A stretch of DNA of 64,000 nt from Arthrobacter sp. CDRTa11 (GTDB taxonomy: Bacteria; Actinomycetota; Actinomycetes; Actinomycetales; Micrococcaceae). The position numbers and the translations under genes are program-made. Every line of letters begins with the position of its first letter. The first letter of the stretch is position 1. Positions 55,783-64,000 of the stretch are shown here, piece after piece. Where the stretch lies: NCBI RefSeq assembly GCF_026427775.1, contig NZ_CP044532.1, positions 2,976,001 through 3,040,000 on the forward strand. The letters run 5' to 3'. The notes beneath the pieces were generated by a model that saw only the letters and a list, made by a program, of their open reading frames with translations, was not told the DNA's origin and did not search any database.

Positions 55783-55831
55783 GTGTTCAGCCAATCACGT
55801 GGCGCCGACATTTACGGCGGGCAGCACGCAC

Positions 55832-57067
55832 CTAGGCGTTGAAGAAGGCCTTGAGGTCGTCCACACGGTCCAGCCGCTCCCAGGTGAAGTCAGGGTCATC
55901 CCGCCCGAAGTGGCCATGAGCGGCGGTCTTGGCATAGATGGGCCGCTTGAGGTCAAGGGCGTCGATGATGGCGCGGGGGCGGAGGTCAAAGATCTCAGCG
56001 ATGGCCTCGCTGATCCGCATCGGGTCCACGGTTTCCGTGCCGAAGGTTTCAACGTAGGTGCCCACGGGGCGGGCCTGGCCGATGGCGTACGCAATCTGGA
56101 TTTCGGCCCTTTTGGCCAGCCCCGCCGCTACAACGTTCTTGGCGACCCAGCGCATCGCGTAGGCAGCGGAACGGTCCACCTTGGACGGGTCCTTGCCGGA
56201 GAAGGCTCCGCCGCCGTGCCGGGCCATGCCGCCGTACGTATCAACAATGATCTTGCGGCCGGTCAGGCCGGCATCGCCCACGGGCCCGCCGATGACAAAT
56301 TCGCCGGCCGGGTTCAGGATGTTGGCCGCCCGGGAGATGTCCAGGTTGGCGGCCGCCAGCACCGGCTCAATCACGATTTTTGCGAGGTCCGCCCGCAACC
56401 TGTCCAGGCTGGTGCCTTCGGCGTGTTGGCTGGAAATCACCACGGTTTCGACCGAGACGGGCACGTCGCGGTCATATCCCACGGTGACCTGGGTCTTGCC
56501 GTCGGGCCGAAGGTAGGAAAGCTCGCCGGACTTGCGGACTTCGGTGAGGCGTTCGGAAAGGCGGTGGGCGAGCCAGATCGGCGTCGGCATGTAGGACGCT
56601 GTCTCGTCGCTGGCGTAGCCGAACATCAGGCCCTGGTCGCCGGCACCCTGAAGGTCGTAGTCGTCCTCCTGGCGGCCCTCGCGGGCTTCCAGGGAGTTGA
56701 AGACTCCCCCGGCGATGTCGTTTGACTGCTGCCCGATGGACACGGAGACGCCGCAACGGGCGCCGTCGAAGCCGTTGGCCGAGGAGTCGTAGCCGATTCC
56801 AAGGATGGTCTCGCGGACGATCTGAGGAATTTCGACATAGGCGTCGGTGGTGACCTCACCGGCCACATGGACCAGGCCCGTGGTTGCCATCGTCTCCACG
56901 GCCACGCGGGACTCCGGATCTTTCGCAAGCAGGGCGTCCAGGATGGCATCGCTGATCTGGTCGCAGATCTTGTCCGGGTGGCCTTCAGTGACGGACTCCG
57001 AGGTGAAGAGCCGGAGTGCGGAGGGCGTAGCCCCGTGGGTCTGGGGAATGTGCAGCGGTAAAGTCAC
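55832..57067 (-). CDS. metK: S-adenosylmethionine synthetase
   Basis: This enzyme makes the methyl donor S-adenosylmethionine from methionine and [40 protein letters not shown] and [22 protein letters not shown] are the three diagnostic regions, with the metal and ATP ligands. 411 residues, normal. GTG start. TAAGGT lies 6 nt upstream, so the transcript may be leaderless, although AAGG could also act as a weak Shine-Dalgarno sequence. No SAM riboswitch-like structure is seen in the 78-nt gap before it. Confidence 0.97.
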   Translation of the reverse strand: MTLPLHIPQTHGATPSALRLFTSESVTEGHPDKICDQISDAILDALLAKDPESRVAVETMATTGLVHVAGEVTTDAYVEIPQIVRETILGIGYDSSANGFDGARCGVSVSIGQQSNDIAGGVFNSLEAREGRQEDDYDLQGAGDQGLMFGYASDETASYMPTPIWLAHRLSERLTEVRKSGELSYLRPDGKTQVTVGYDRDVPVSVETVVISSQHAEGTSLDRLRADLAKIVIEPVLAAANLDISRAANILNPAGEFVIGGPVGDAGLTGRKIIVDTYGGMARHGGGAFSGKDPSKVDRSAAYAMRWVAKNVVAAGLAKRAEIQIAYAIGQARPVGTYVETFGTETVDPMRISEAIAEIFDLRPRAIIDALDLKRPIYAKTAAHGHFGRDDPDFTWERLDRVDDLKAFFNA

Positions 57068-57073
57068 TCAACT

Positions 57074-57079
57074 ACCTTA
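57074..57079 (-). promoter_or_regulatory. -10 box TAAGGT for a possibly leaderless metK mRNA
   Basis: TAAGGT on the minus strand is followed by six bases and the metK GTG. The same bases include AAGG, so a leadered message is an alternative. Confidence 0.4.
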
Positions 57080-57145
57080 CTGGTTGGGAATCGAACGTCC
57101 GTCGGCGTGTGTCCCCGTGCTAAGGAAACGATGGTTCGACTGCTG

Positions 57146-58378
57146 TCAGGCGCGGGGCGAAACGTGGTTCAGTTCGAGGCCGATCCGGCTGATAATGGCG
57201 GCCGAAACCTCGCTCTTGGTTCCCGAGGCAAGCTGCGGATCGGAACCGGAACGGGCCAGGATGACGATGGAATTGGTGTCCTGGCCGAAGACCTTGTCGG
57301 TGCCCACATGGTTGACCACCAGAAGGTCGCAGCCCTTGCGTTTCAGTTTGGCTTCGGCATACGCCAGCACATCCCCGTGGCCGTCGCCGGTTTCGGCAGC
57401 GAACCCGACGATCAGCTGGCTGCGGCGGGACATCCCGCGGACCTCCACCAGCTCTTGGAGGATGTCCGGGTTCCGGATCAGCGTAATAATGGGGTCCGCG
57501 GTGTCATCGCGTTTTTTGATCTTTGTGTCGGAGATCTCGGCGGGACGGAAATCCGCCACAGCCGCCGCCATGATCACGACGTCGGAATCCGCTGCCGCTG
57601 CCAGCGCCGCTTCACGCAGCTGCAGGGCAGTCTCCACGGTCACGACCTCGACGCCGGCCGGCGCCGGAACGTCCATGTGGGCAGCGAGCAGCCGCACGGT
57701 GGCGCCGGCGTTGCGTGCAGCCACGGCCAGGGCAACGCCTTGCTTGCCTGAGGAGCGGTTGCCCAGGAAGCGGACAGGATCCAGCGGTTCACGGGTTCCG
57801 CCTGCGCTGATGGTAACGGTGCGCCCGGCCAGGGGAAGCTGGTAGTCCGACTGTCCCTGGGTCAGGGCGATGGCGGCGTCGAAGATGTCCTGCGGCTCGG
57901 GCAGGCGGCCCGGCCCGGAGTCGGTGCCCGTCAGGCGTCCGCTGGCAGGATCAAGCACTGCTATGCCGCGTCCACGCAACGTCTCCACGTTGGCGCGGGT
58001 GGCCGCATTGTGCCACATTTCCGTATGCATGGCGGGGGCAAAAAGAACAGGTCCCCGGGCCATCAGCAGGGTGTTGGTGAGGAGGTCGTCAGCCAGGCCG
58101 GCTGCGGCCCGGGCGATGAGGTCCGCGGTGGCCGGTGCAACGACAACGAGGTCCGCCTCATGTCCCAGCCGCACGTGGTTGACCTGGTGGACGTCATCGA
58201 AGACACTGTTGCTGACGGGGTTGCCGGACAGGGCCTCCCAGGTGGCAACGCCGACAAAGCGCGTGGCGGCTTCGGTGGGAATCACCGTCACGTTATGGCC
58301 CGCTTCAGTAAAAAGCCGGAGGAGCGATGCCACCTTGTAGGCGGCAATCCCTCCCCCGACTCCGAGGACTATGCGCAC
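57146..58378 (-). CDS. coaBC: bifunctional phosphopantothenoylcysteine decarboxylase / phosphopantothenate-cysteine ligase
   Basis: This enzyme performs two steps of coenzyme A synthesis. The N-terminal CoaC flavoprotein domain (residues 1-185) has GVGGGIAAYK, the histidine of VNHVRLGHEADLVVVAPATADLIA, and FAPAMHTEMW. The C-terminal CoaB ligase domain has ISAGGTREPLDPVRFLGNRSSGKQG, IMAAAVADFRP and KKRDD. GTG at 58378 is preferred because GGAGG precedes it by 4 nt, giving 410 residues. The order gmk-rpoZ-coaBC-metK is conserved in actinobacteria. Confidence 0.95.
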   Translation of the reverse strand: MRIVLGVGGGIAAYKVASLLRLFTEAGHNVTVIPTEAATRFVGVATWEALSGNPVSNSVFDDVHQVNHVRLGHEADLVVVAPATADLIARAAAGLADDLLTNTLLMARGPVLFAPAMHTEMWHNAATRANVETLRGRGIAVLDPASGRLTGTDSGPGRLPEPQDIFDAAIALTQGQSDYQLPLAGRTVTISAGGTREPLDPVRFLGNRSSGKQGVALAVAARNAGATVRLLAAHMDVPAPAGVEVVTVETALQLREAALAAAADSDVVIMAAAVADFRPAEISDTKIKKRDDTADPIITLIRNPDILQELVEVRGMSRRSQLIVGFAAETGDGHGDVLAYAEAKLKRKGCDLLVVNHVGTDKVFGQDTNSIVILARSGSDPQLASGTKSEVSAAIISRIGLELNHVSPRA

Positions 58379-58426
58379 GTGACCTCCGTCAACAGGCAAT
58401 CTGTCTGGTTTTCGACAACTGCTGTG

Positions 58427-58687
58427 TTACTCGGCAGCTTCGATCGGCGTGGATACAAGCTTGCCTTCGTTGATCTCGCGCAGGGCGATGGACAGCGACT
58501 TCTCGTTGAGCTTGGTGTCAACGAGCGGGCCGACGTATTCAAACAGGCCCTCGTGCAGCTGGGCGTAGTAAGCGTTGATCTGACGTGCACGCTTGGCGCC
58601 GAAGATCACCAGGCCGTACTTGGAATCGGCTGCCTCAAGCAGTGAGTCGATCGGCGGGTTGATGATGCCTTCAAGGTTCGTGGCCAC
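58427..58687 (-). CDS. rpoZ: DNA-directed RNA polymerase subunit omega
   Basis: This small subunit stabilises RNA polymerase by binding beta-prime. The 86-residue protein shows [36 protein letters not shown], the RpoZ core, and ends in [22 protein letters not shown] start. It lies between gmk and coaBC, its usual place. Confidence 0.96.
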   Translation of the reverse strand: MATNLEGIINPPIDSLLEAADSKYGLVIFGAKRARQINAYYAQLHEGLFEYVGPLVDTKLNEKSLSIALREINEGKLVSTPIEAAE

Positions 58688-58726
58688 GAATTCTCCAAAT
58701 TCTAACGGGCTGATGCGTTCCGGCGC

Positions 58727-59299
58727 CTAGCGCGGGTTCGGGGTCAGCCCCATGAGTGAAACAAGCTCGTCCGCTGCCCGGCGAACGTCATCATTGATGA
58801 CGGTGTGATCGAACTCCGGTTCAGCGGCAAGCTCTAGTTTAGCGGTTTCCAGCCGCTGCTGCTGTTCCTCGGCCGTTTCGGTGCCCCGGCCCACCAGCCG
58901 GCGCACCATTTCGTCCCAGCTGGGGGGCGCAAGGAAGACGAACTGGGCGTCCGGAACGGCTTCCTTGACCTGCCGTGCGCCCTGCAGGTCAATCTCCAGC
59001 AGGACGGAGCGGCCATCCGCGATGGCGCGGTCAACGGTGCTCCGCAGGGTGCCGTAGCGGTTCTTCCCGTGGACCACTGCCCACTCCAGGAGTTCACCTG
59101 CCTCGATCAGCCTGTCAAACTCCTCGGCGGTCTTGAAAAAGTAGTGCACGCCGTCGCGCTCTCCGGGCCGCGGCTCACGGGTGGTGGCTGATACGGACAG
59201 CCAGACGCCCGGGTAGTTGTCCCGGATATAGGTGGACACGGTGCCTTTGCCAACAGCCGTCGGACCAGCGAGGACTGTCAGTCCCGGTTTCTTGCTCAC
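58727..59299 (-). CDS. gmk: guanylate kinase
   Basis: This enzyme phosphorylates GMP to GDP in nucleotide salvage. The P-loop is [10 protein letters not shown] (residues 11-20). [21 protein letters not shown] binds GMP, and [13 protein letters not shown] and [17 protein letters not shown] form the lid region. The P-loop has Ala-Val where many relatives have Ser-Gly, as in some actinobacteria. 190 residues. GTG start. Downstream of mihF. Confidence 0.96.
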   Translation of the reverse strand: MSKKPGLTVLAGPTAVGKGTVSTYIRDNYPGVWLSVSATTREPRPGERDGVHYFFKTAEEFDRLIEAGELLEWAVVHGKNRYGTLRSTVDRAIADGRSVLLEIDLQGARQVKEAVPDAQFVFLAPPSWDEMVRRLVGRGTETAEEQQQRLETAKLELAAEPEFDHTVINDDVRRAADELVSLMGLTPNPR

Positions 59300-59347
59300 G
59301 TATTCCTTTGCCGCGCAGTTTCGGATACAGGCGGCCGGTGGTCCGCC

Positions 59348-59665
59348 CTACTTCTCGTCTATAAAATCTACCAGCGCCTGGCGCTGGTGAACGCCCAGGC
59401 CCCTGACCCGCCGCGAGGCAGCAATGCCCAGCTGGTCCATAATGGCCGCAGCCCTGACTTTTCCGATGCCAGGCAGCGCCTCCAGCAGCTCCACCACCCG
59501 CATCCGGGCAAGGGCGTCGTCCTTGGCCGCGGAGCTGATGAGGTCCGCGGCCGAGGTTTCGCCGTTCTTCAGCCGCGCTTTCGCTTCAGCCCTGGCCGCC
59601 CGGGCGGCAGCGGCTTTGTTGAGAGCGTCAGCCCGTTCCGACTCGGATAAGGGTCGCAGGCTCAT
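59348..59665 (-). CDS. mihF: integration host factor, actinobacterial type (mIHF)
   Basis: This nucleoid-associated DNA-binding protein is specific to actinobacteria and unrelated to the alpha/beta IHF of proteobacteria. A long charged N-terminal helix (AAAARAARAEAKARLKNG) precedes a helix-two-turns-helix core, VVELLEALPGIGKVRAAAIMDQLGIAASRRVRGLGVHQRQALVDFI. ATG at 59665 has GGAGG 8 nt upstream; the GTG three codons earlier overlaps that Shine-Dalgarno sequence and is unlikely. 105 residues, as expected. Upstream of gmk, as in other actinobacteria. Confidence 0.95.
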   Translation of the reverse strand: MSLRPLSESERADALNKAAAARAARAEAKARLKNGETSAADLISSAAKDDALARMRVVELLEALPGIGKVRAAAIMDQLGIAASRRVRGLGVHQRQALVDFIDEK

Positions 59666-59774
59666 CTGGTTCACCTCCGGATTCGTCGGATCGATCCAAG
59701 GCGTCCGCCGTTGGACTTTTCCTGAACCTACCCTTTGGTGCCCCCTGAATCAATGCGTCCGCGCAAACGGGCAC

Positions 59775-60644
59775 CTATTCTCCGCGCAGGCCGTCCAGGG
59801 TACGCAGTGACGCATCCCTGAGCCCCTGGATTTCCGGGCCGGCGGCCAGGATGTCACGGCTGGATGTCCCCAGAACCTGCGGGTACGCGGGGCCGAACGT
59901 CCTACGGAGGTCCGCGGGGGTGGCACCCTGGGCGCCAAGGCCAGGAGCAAGGATGGGGCCGCGGACAGCCTGCAGGTCCAGGCCGAGTTCGGCCAACGCG
60001 CTGCCCACGGTAGCCCCGACCACCAGGCCAACGGAGCCGAGGGAATCCGCATACCTGCGGTTTTCAGCCGCGGCTGACTCGGTGATCCGACGGGCCACCG
60101 AATCGCCGCCGCCGACGTGCTGCACCGAGGCGCCCTCCGGGTTGGAGGTCAGCGCCAGGACAAACACGCCCCGGCCGTGGTCGGCTGCCAGGTCCAGTGC
60201 AGGCCGGAGCGACTCGAATCCCAGATAAGGGCTCAAGGTGACCGAATCAGCGGCCAGGGACGAACCGTCCCGCAGCCAGGCATCCGCGTAGGCAGCCATG
60301 GTGGAGCCGATGTCGCCGCGCTTGGCGTCGGCGATGGTGAGGACACCCTCATCCCGGGCAACGGCCAGCACCTCCTCCAGCACGGCCATTCCGGCGGAAC
60401 CGTGGCGCTCATAGAGCGCCACCTGCGGCTTGACCGCGGCAGCGAGGGAACTCACCGCCTCCAGGACCGTCAGCGAAAAGCGGCGCAGCCCGGCGGCGTC
60501 GTCGTTCAGCCCCCAGCCCTGCAGCAGCGCCGGATGCGGGTCAATGCCCACGCACAAGGGACCACGGACGGCCATGGCCGCCCCCAGCCGGGAGCCAAAG
60601 GACTCCCGGCCGGGGTTGGCAGCGGTAGATGCAGCCTCAGGCAT
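59775..60644 (-). CDS. pyrF: orotidine 5'-phosphate decarboxylase (type 2)
   Basis: This enzyme makes UMP, the last step of pyrimidine synthesis. [12 protein letters not shown] and the catalytic [13 protein letters not shown] identify the family; [20 protein letters not shown] binds the phosphate. The 289-residue length and sequence are those of the type 2 (PyrF2) group. The ATG at 60644 overlaps the end of carB by 8 nt, which implies coupling. An in-frame start 10 codons earlier lies deeper in carB and has no better signal. Confidence 0.94.
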   Translation of the reverse strand: MPEAASTAANPGRESFGSRLGAAMAVRGPLCVGIDPHPALLQGWGLNDDAAGLRRFSLTVLEAVSSLAAAVKPQVALYERHGSAGMAVLEEVLAVARDEGVLTIADAKRGDIGSTMAAYADAWLRDGSSLAADSVTLSPYLGFESLRPALDLAADHGRGVFVLALTSNPEGASVQHVGGGDSVARRITESAAAENRRYADSLGSVGLVVGATVGSALAELGLDLQAVRGPILAPGLGAQGATPADLRRTFGPAYPQVLGTSSRDILAAGPEIQGLRDASLRTLDGLRGE

Positions 60645-63600
60645 TCTGGGCGACTGCGTTCTCCCGTGCCGCATTCTGCGCTGCGGCTTTCTCCAGCACT
60701 GCCTCCTGTGAGGCTTTCAGCGCTGCAGCGTGCTCCTGAAGGCTGGTCACGGACCATTCGTACGTGCGCATGGCCTCAATCGCCTGCACGGCGGCGTTGA
60801 ACTCGGCCACCGTGGTGATGCAGGGGATGCCGATTGACGTGGCAGCGGCACGGAGTTCGTAACCGTCGCTGCGGGCTTCGCCGCCGGAGGGCGTGTTGAA
60901 GACCATGTCGATCTCACCGGCAATGACGAGGTCCGCGATGGTGCCCTCCCCCTCGGCGCTGCTGCCTTCGGCTACCTTGCGCACCGGGGTGGCCTGGATG
61001 CCGTTGCGGCGCAGGACGTCCGCGGTTCCGCCGGTGGACACGATCTCGAAGCCGAGGTCGGAGAGGCGCTTGACGCCCATGATGACCGAACGCTTGTCCC
61101 TGTTGGCGACGGAGACGAAGATCTTGCCTTCGGTGGGCAGCGCGTTGTTGGCGGCTGCCTGGCTCTTGGCGAAGGCGGTATCGAAGTGCTTGTCGATTCC
61201 CATCACTTCACCGGTGGAGCGCATCTCCGGGCCGAGCAGCGAGTCCACCACCTTGCCCTCGGGCGTACGGAAGCGGCTGAACGGCAGCACGGCTTCCTTG
61301 ACGGACACCGGAGCGTCCAGCGGCAGGGTGGAACCGTCGCCGGTCTCCGGCAGCATCTTGTAGGCGCTACGGAGCTGGCCGATGGTGACGCCGGTGCCGA
61401 TCAGGGCTGCGGCCTTGGCCATCTGGACACCGGTGGCCTTGGACACGAACGGCACGGTCCGGGAAGCACGCGGGTTGGCTTCCAGGACGTAAAGGACGTC
61501 CGAGGCGAGGGCGAACTGGATGTTGATCAGGCCGCGAACTCCCACGCCCTCGGCGATGGCCCGGGTTGCGGTCCGGACCCGTTCCAGCACGTTGCTGCCC
61601 AGCGTGATGGGAGGCAGGACGCAGGCGGAGTCACCGGAGTGGATGCCGGCTTCCTCGATGTGCTCCATGATGCCGCCCAAGTACATGTCGGTGCCGTCAA
61701 AGAGCGCGTCGACGTCGATTTCGACGGCGTCCTCCAGGAAGCGGTCGATCAGCACCGGGTGGTCCGGCGTGATCTCCGTGGCGTTGGCGATGTAGCGGGA
61801 GAGGTTGGGCTCGTCGTAGACGATCTCCATGCCACGGCCGCCCAGCACGTAGGAAGGGCGGACCAGGACAGGGTAGCCAATCTCGTCGGCGATCTTCTTG
61901 GCGTCCTCGAAGGACACGGCGGTGCCGTTCTTCGGGGAGACCAGGCCGGCCTTGTCCAGGACCCGCGAGAACGCGCCGCGGTGTTCGGCAAGGTCGATCG
62001 CTTCCGGAGAGGTGCCCAGGATGGGGACACCGGCGTCTGCCAGCTGCTGCGCCAGCTTCAGCGGAGTCTGGCCGCCGAGCTGCACGAACACGCCCATCAC
62101 GCCGCCGGTGCGTTCCTCGGCCGCGATGACCTCCAGGACGTCCTCAAGCGTCAGCGGCTCGAAGTACAGGCGGGTGGAAACGTCGTAGTCGGTGGACACC
62201 GTCTCCGGGTTGCAGTTGACCATCACGGTCTCGTAGCCGGCCTTGCGCAGCGCCATGGAGGCGTGGACGCAGGAGTAATCGAACTCGATACCCTGACCGA
62301 TGCGGTTGGGCCCCGAGCCCAAAATCAGGATGGACGGCTTGGAGTGCAGCGCCACCTCGTCCTCCTCGTCATAGGACGAGTAGTGGTACGGGGTGTAGGC
62401 GGCGAACTCGGCGGCGCAGGTGTCCACTGTCTTGTACACCGGGCGGATGCCCAGGGCCTGGCGCACTCCGCGGACCACGGCTTCGGAGTTGTGCGTCAGG
62501 GTGCCAATCTGTTCATCGGAGAAGCCGTGGCGCTTGGCGCGCTGGAGCATCTCCACGGTCAGGGCACCGGACTGGCGGATCTCGCGGGAGATCTCGTTCA
62601 GCAGCTGCAGCTGGTCCAGGAACCAGGGGTCGATCTTGGTGGCCTCGTAGAGGTCCTCGACCGTGGCGCCGCCCAGCAGGGCCCGCTGCACCTGGTGCAG
62701 ACGCTCCGTGGTGGGGCGCTTGGCCTTTTCGATGAGCTCCGGCACTTCCCATTCGGGGACGGAGCTGAAGTCCAGCTGCGATCCCTTCTGCTCCAGGGAG
62801 CGGAGCGCCTTCTGCAGTGCCTCGGTGAAGTTGCGGCCCATGGCCATGGCCTCGCCCACCGACTTCATGGTGGTGGTGAGCGTGTTGTCCGCGGCCGGGA
62901 ACTTCTCGAAGGCGAACCGTGGAACCTTGACGACGACGTAGTCCAGGGTGGGCTCAAACGAGGCAGGCGTCTTCTGCGTGATGTCGTTGGGGATCTCGTC
63001 CAGGGTGTAGCCGAGGGAGAGCTTGGTGGCGATCTTGGCAATCGCAAACCCCGTAGCCTTCGATGCCAGCGCCGAGGAGCGGGACACACGGGGGTTCATC
63101 TCGATGACCACCACGCGGCCGGTGTCCGGTTCGATGGCGAACTGGATGTTGCAGCCGCCGGTGTCAACGCCCACTTCGCGGATTACGGCGATGGAGATAT
63201 CACGCAGCCGCTGGTATTCGCGGTCGGTGAGGGTCAGTGCGGGCGCCACCGTGATGGAGTCGCCGGTGTGGACGCCTACGGGATCAAAGTTCTCGATGGA
63301 GCAGACGACAACCACGTTGTCGTTCTTGTCCCGCATCATCTCGAGCTCGTATTCCTTCCAGCCCAGGATGCTCTCTTCGAGCAGCACCTCGGACGTGGGG
63401 CTGTACTGCAGGCCCTGGCCCACGATGCGGCGGAGGTCATCCTCGGTGTACGCCAGCCCGGATCCGAGCCCGCCCATGGTGAAGGACGGGCGGACCACCA
63501 TGGGGTAGCCGAGGTCCTCGGCGGCCTTGAGGGCCTCGTCCATGGTGTGGATGATGTGGCTGCGGGCGGATTCGGCGCCGCAGCGCTCCACCACGCCCTT

Positions 63601-63996
63601 GAACTTCTCGCGGTCCTCGCCCAGTTCGATGGCGGCAATGTTGGCGCCGATCAGCTCCACGTTGTACTTCTCCAGCACACCGTTCTTGTCCAGGGCGATG
63701 GCGGTGTTCAACGCGGTCTGTCCGCCCAATGTGGGCAGGATGGCGTCCGGGCGCTCCTTGGCGATGATCTTCTCCACCACCTCGGGGGTGATGGGTTCGA
63801 TGTAGGTGGCATCGGCGAACTCGGGGTCGGTCATGATGGTGGCCGGGTTGGAGTTCACCAGGATGACCCGCAGTCCCTCCTCCTTGAGGACACGAAGTGC
63901 CTGGGTGCCTGAGTAGTCGAATTCAGCGGCCTGGCCGATGACGATCGGGCCGGAACCGATGACCAGGACGCTCTTAAGGTCAGTTCTCTTGGGCAT
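60637..63996 (-). CDS. carB: carbamoyl-phosphate synthase large subunit
   Basis: This large subunit makes carbamoyl phosphate for pyrimidine and arginine synthesis. Two homologous ATP-grasp halves are visible: [22 protein letters not shown] at the N-terminus and [20 protein letters not shown] near residue 560. An oligomerisation domain lies between them. The C-terminal MGS-like allosteric domain ([35 protein letters not shown]) follows. 1,119 residues, complete. The last 25 residues are an Ala/Gln/Asn-rich tail not needed by the fold. carA is expected just outside the window. The ATG stands 4 nt from the edge. Confidence 0.97.
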   Translation of the reverse strand: MPKRTDLKSVLVIGSGPIVIGQAAEFDYSGTQALRVLKEEGLRVILVNSNPATIMTDPEFADATYIEPITPEVVEKIIAKERPDAILPTLGGQTALNTAIALDKNGVLEKYNVELIGANIAAIELGEDREKFKGVVERCGAESARSHIIHTMDEALKAAEDLGYPMVVRPSFTMGGLGSGLAYTEDDLRRIVGQGLQYSPTSEVLLEESILGWKEYELEMMRDKNDNVVVVCSIENFDPVGVHTGDSITVAPALTLTDREYQRLRDISIAVIREVGVDTGGCNIQFAIEPDTGRVVVIEMNPRVSRSSALASKATGFAIAKIATKLSLGYTLDEIPNDITQKTPASFEPTLDYVVVKVPRFAFEKFPAADNTLTTTMKSVGEAMAMGRNFTEALQKALRSLEQKGSQLDFSSVPEWEVPELIEKAKRPTTERLHQVQRALLGGATVEDLYEATKIDPWFLDQLQLLNEISREIRQSGALTVEMLQRAKRHGFSDEQIGTLTHNSEAVVRGVRQALGIRPVYKTVDTCAAEFAAYTPYHYSSYDEEDEVALHSKPSILILGSGPNRIGQGIEFDYSCVHASMALRKAGYETVMVNCNPETVSTDYDVSTRLYFEPLTLEDVLEVIAAEERTGGVMGVFVQLGGQTPLKLAQQLADAGVPILGTSPEAIDLAEHRGAFSRVLDKAGLVSPKNGTAVSFEDAKKIADEIGYPVLVRPSYVLGGRGMEIVYDEPNLSRYIANATEITPDHPVLIDRFLEDAVEIDVDALFDGTDMYLGGIMEHIEEAGIHSGDSACVLPPITLGSNVLERVRTATRAIAEGVGVRGLINIQFALASDVLYVLEANPRASRTVPFVSKATGVQMAKAAALIGTGVTIGQLRSAYKMLPETGDGSTLPLDAPVSVKEAVLPFSRFRTPEGKVVDSLLGPEMRSTGEVMGIDKHFDTAFAKSQAAANNALPTEGKIFVSVANRDKRSVIMGVKRLSDLGFEIVSTGGTADVLRRNGIQATPVRKVAEGSSAEGEGTIADLVIAGEIDMVFNTPSGGEARSDGYELRAAATSIGIPCITTVAEFNAAVQAIEAMRTYEWSVTSLQEHAAALKASQEAVLEKAAAQNAARENAVAQNA

Positions 63997-64000
63997 TACT

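Noticed and set aside
57080..57100. A T-loop-like sequence (CGTTCGATTCCC on the minus strand) upstream of metK
   Set aside because: No acceptor, D or anticodon stem can be folded around it, so it is not a tRNA.
57068..57145. Possible SAM riboswitch before metK
   Set aside because: The gap is only 78 nt, holds no multi-stem structure, and a -10-like box lies 6 nt before the start.
61186..63912. A 900-codon open frame antisense to carB
   Set aside because: It lies wholly within carB and is rich in His, Gly, Val and Asp as expected for the reverse complement of biased codons.

Overview
The window is a stretch of high-GC actinobacterial chromosome. The gene set and order point to Micrococcaceae, most likely the Arthrobacter/Pseudarthrobacter group. 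Markers are an actinobacterial-type integration host factor (mihF), a Mycobacterium-like leuA, a PriA without a Walker A motif, DUF3043/DUF3097 proteins, a ctaC-ctaD-ctaF oxidase operon, frequent GTG/TTG starts and many genes that look leaderless. This placement is inferred from family knowledge; no database search was run.

Layout. 1-4.3 kb: an HPr-like phosphocarrier, then on the minus strand the cytochrome c oxidase operon ctaC-ctaD-ctaF and erpA. 4.4-10 kb: an M20 dipeptidase and a DUF3043 membrane protein facing away from each other, pyrD, and two coupled alpha/beta hydrolases. 10-13.6 kb: uppS-recO and leuA, the latter behind a leucine leader peptide. 13.7-17.3 kb: an M13 metallopeptidase and an LCP cell-wall ligase. 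17.4-25.7 kb: the minus-strand run hrcA-dnaJ-rsmE, with a CIRCE element, and phoH-ybeY-CNNM-era, with a divergent GerMN lipoprotein between them. 25.7-33.1 kb: DUF3097, DUF4870, hemW, lepA, a PemK/MazF-like protein, rpsT, a DUF1304-like membrane protein and holA. 33.1-36.9 kb: an accessory block (lipoprotein, MGT-type glycosyltransferase, sulfide:quinone-reductase-like flavoprotein, gene remnant) that separates holA from comEC. 36.9-43.7 kb: leuS-degV-comEA-comEC on the minus strand, with leuS behind a second leucine leader peptide. 43.8-46.2 kb: a PEP-synthase/rifampin-phosphotransferase-like protein. 46.2-50.7 kb: a glycerol locus (glpD, glpK and a divergent SorC/DeoR regulator). 50.7-53.6 kb: an aldo/keto reductase, an alpha/beta hydrolase and a GT4 glycosyltransferase. 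53.6-64 kb: minus-strand housekeeping genes carB-pyrF-mihF-gmk-rpoZ-coaBC-metK-priA.

Main observation. Two separate leucine genes, leuA (biosynthesis) and leuS (tRNA charging), each carry a tiny upstream ORF with consecutive Leu codons followed by a hairpin and a U-rich run. The peptides are [10 protein letters not shown]... and MRAILLLS, so they share an Arg-Ala-x-Leu(3-4)-Ser core. This suggests a common ribosome-mediated attenuation device that couples leucine synthesis and leucyl-tRNA charging to charged tRNA-Leu supply. A second theme is the number of starts placed exactly 6-7 nt after a TANNNT -10 box, which suggests leaderless mRNAs.

No rRNA, tRNA, CRISPR array, intact insertion sequence or replication origin was recognised.
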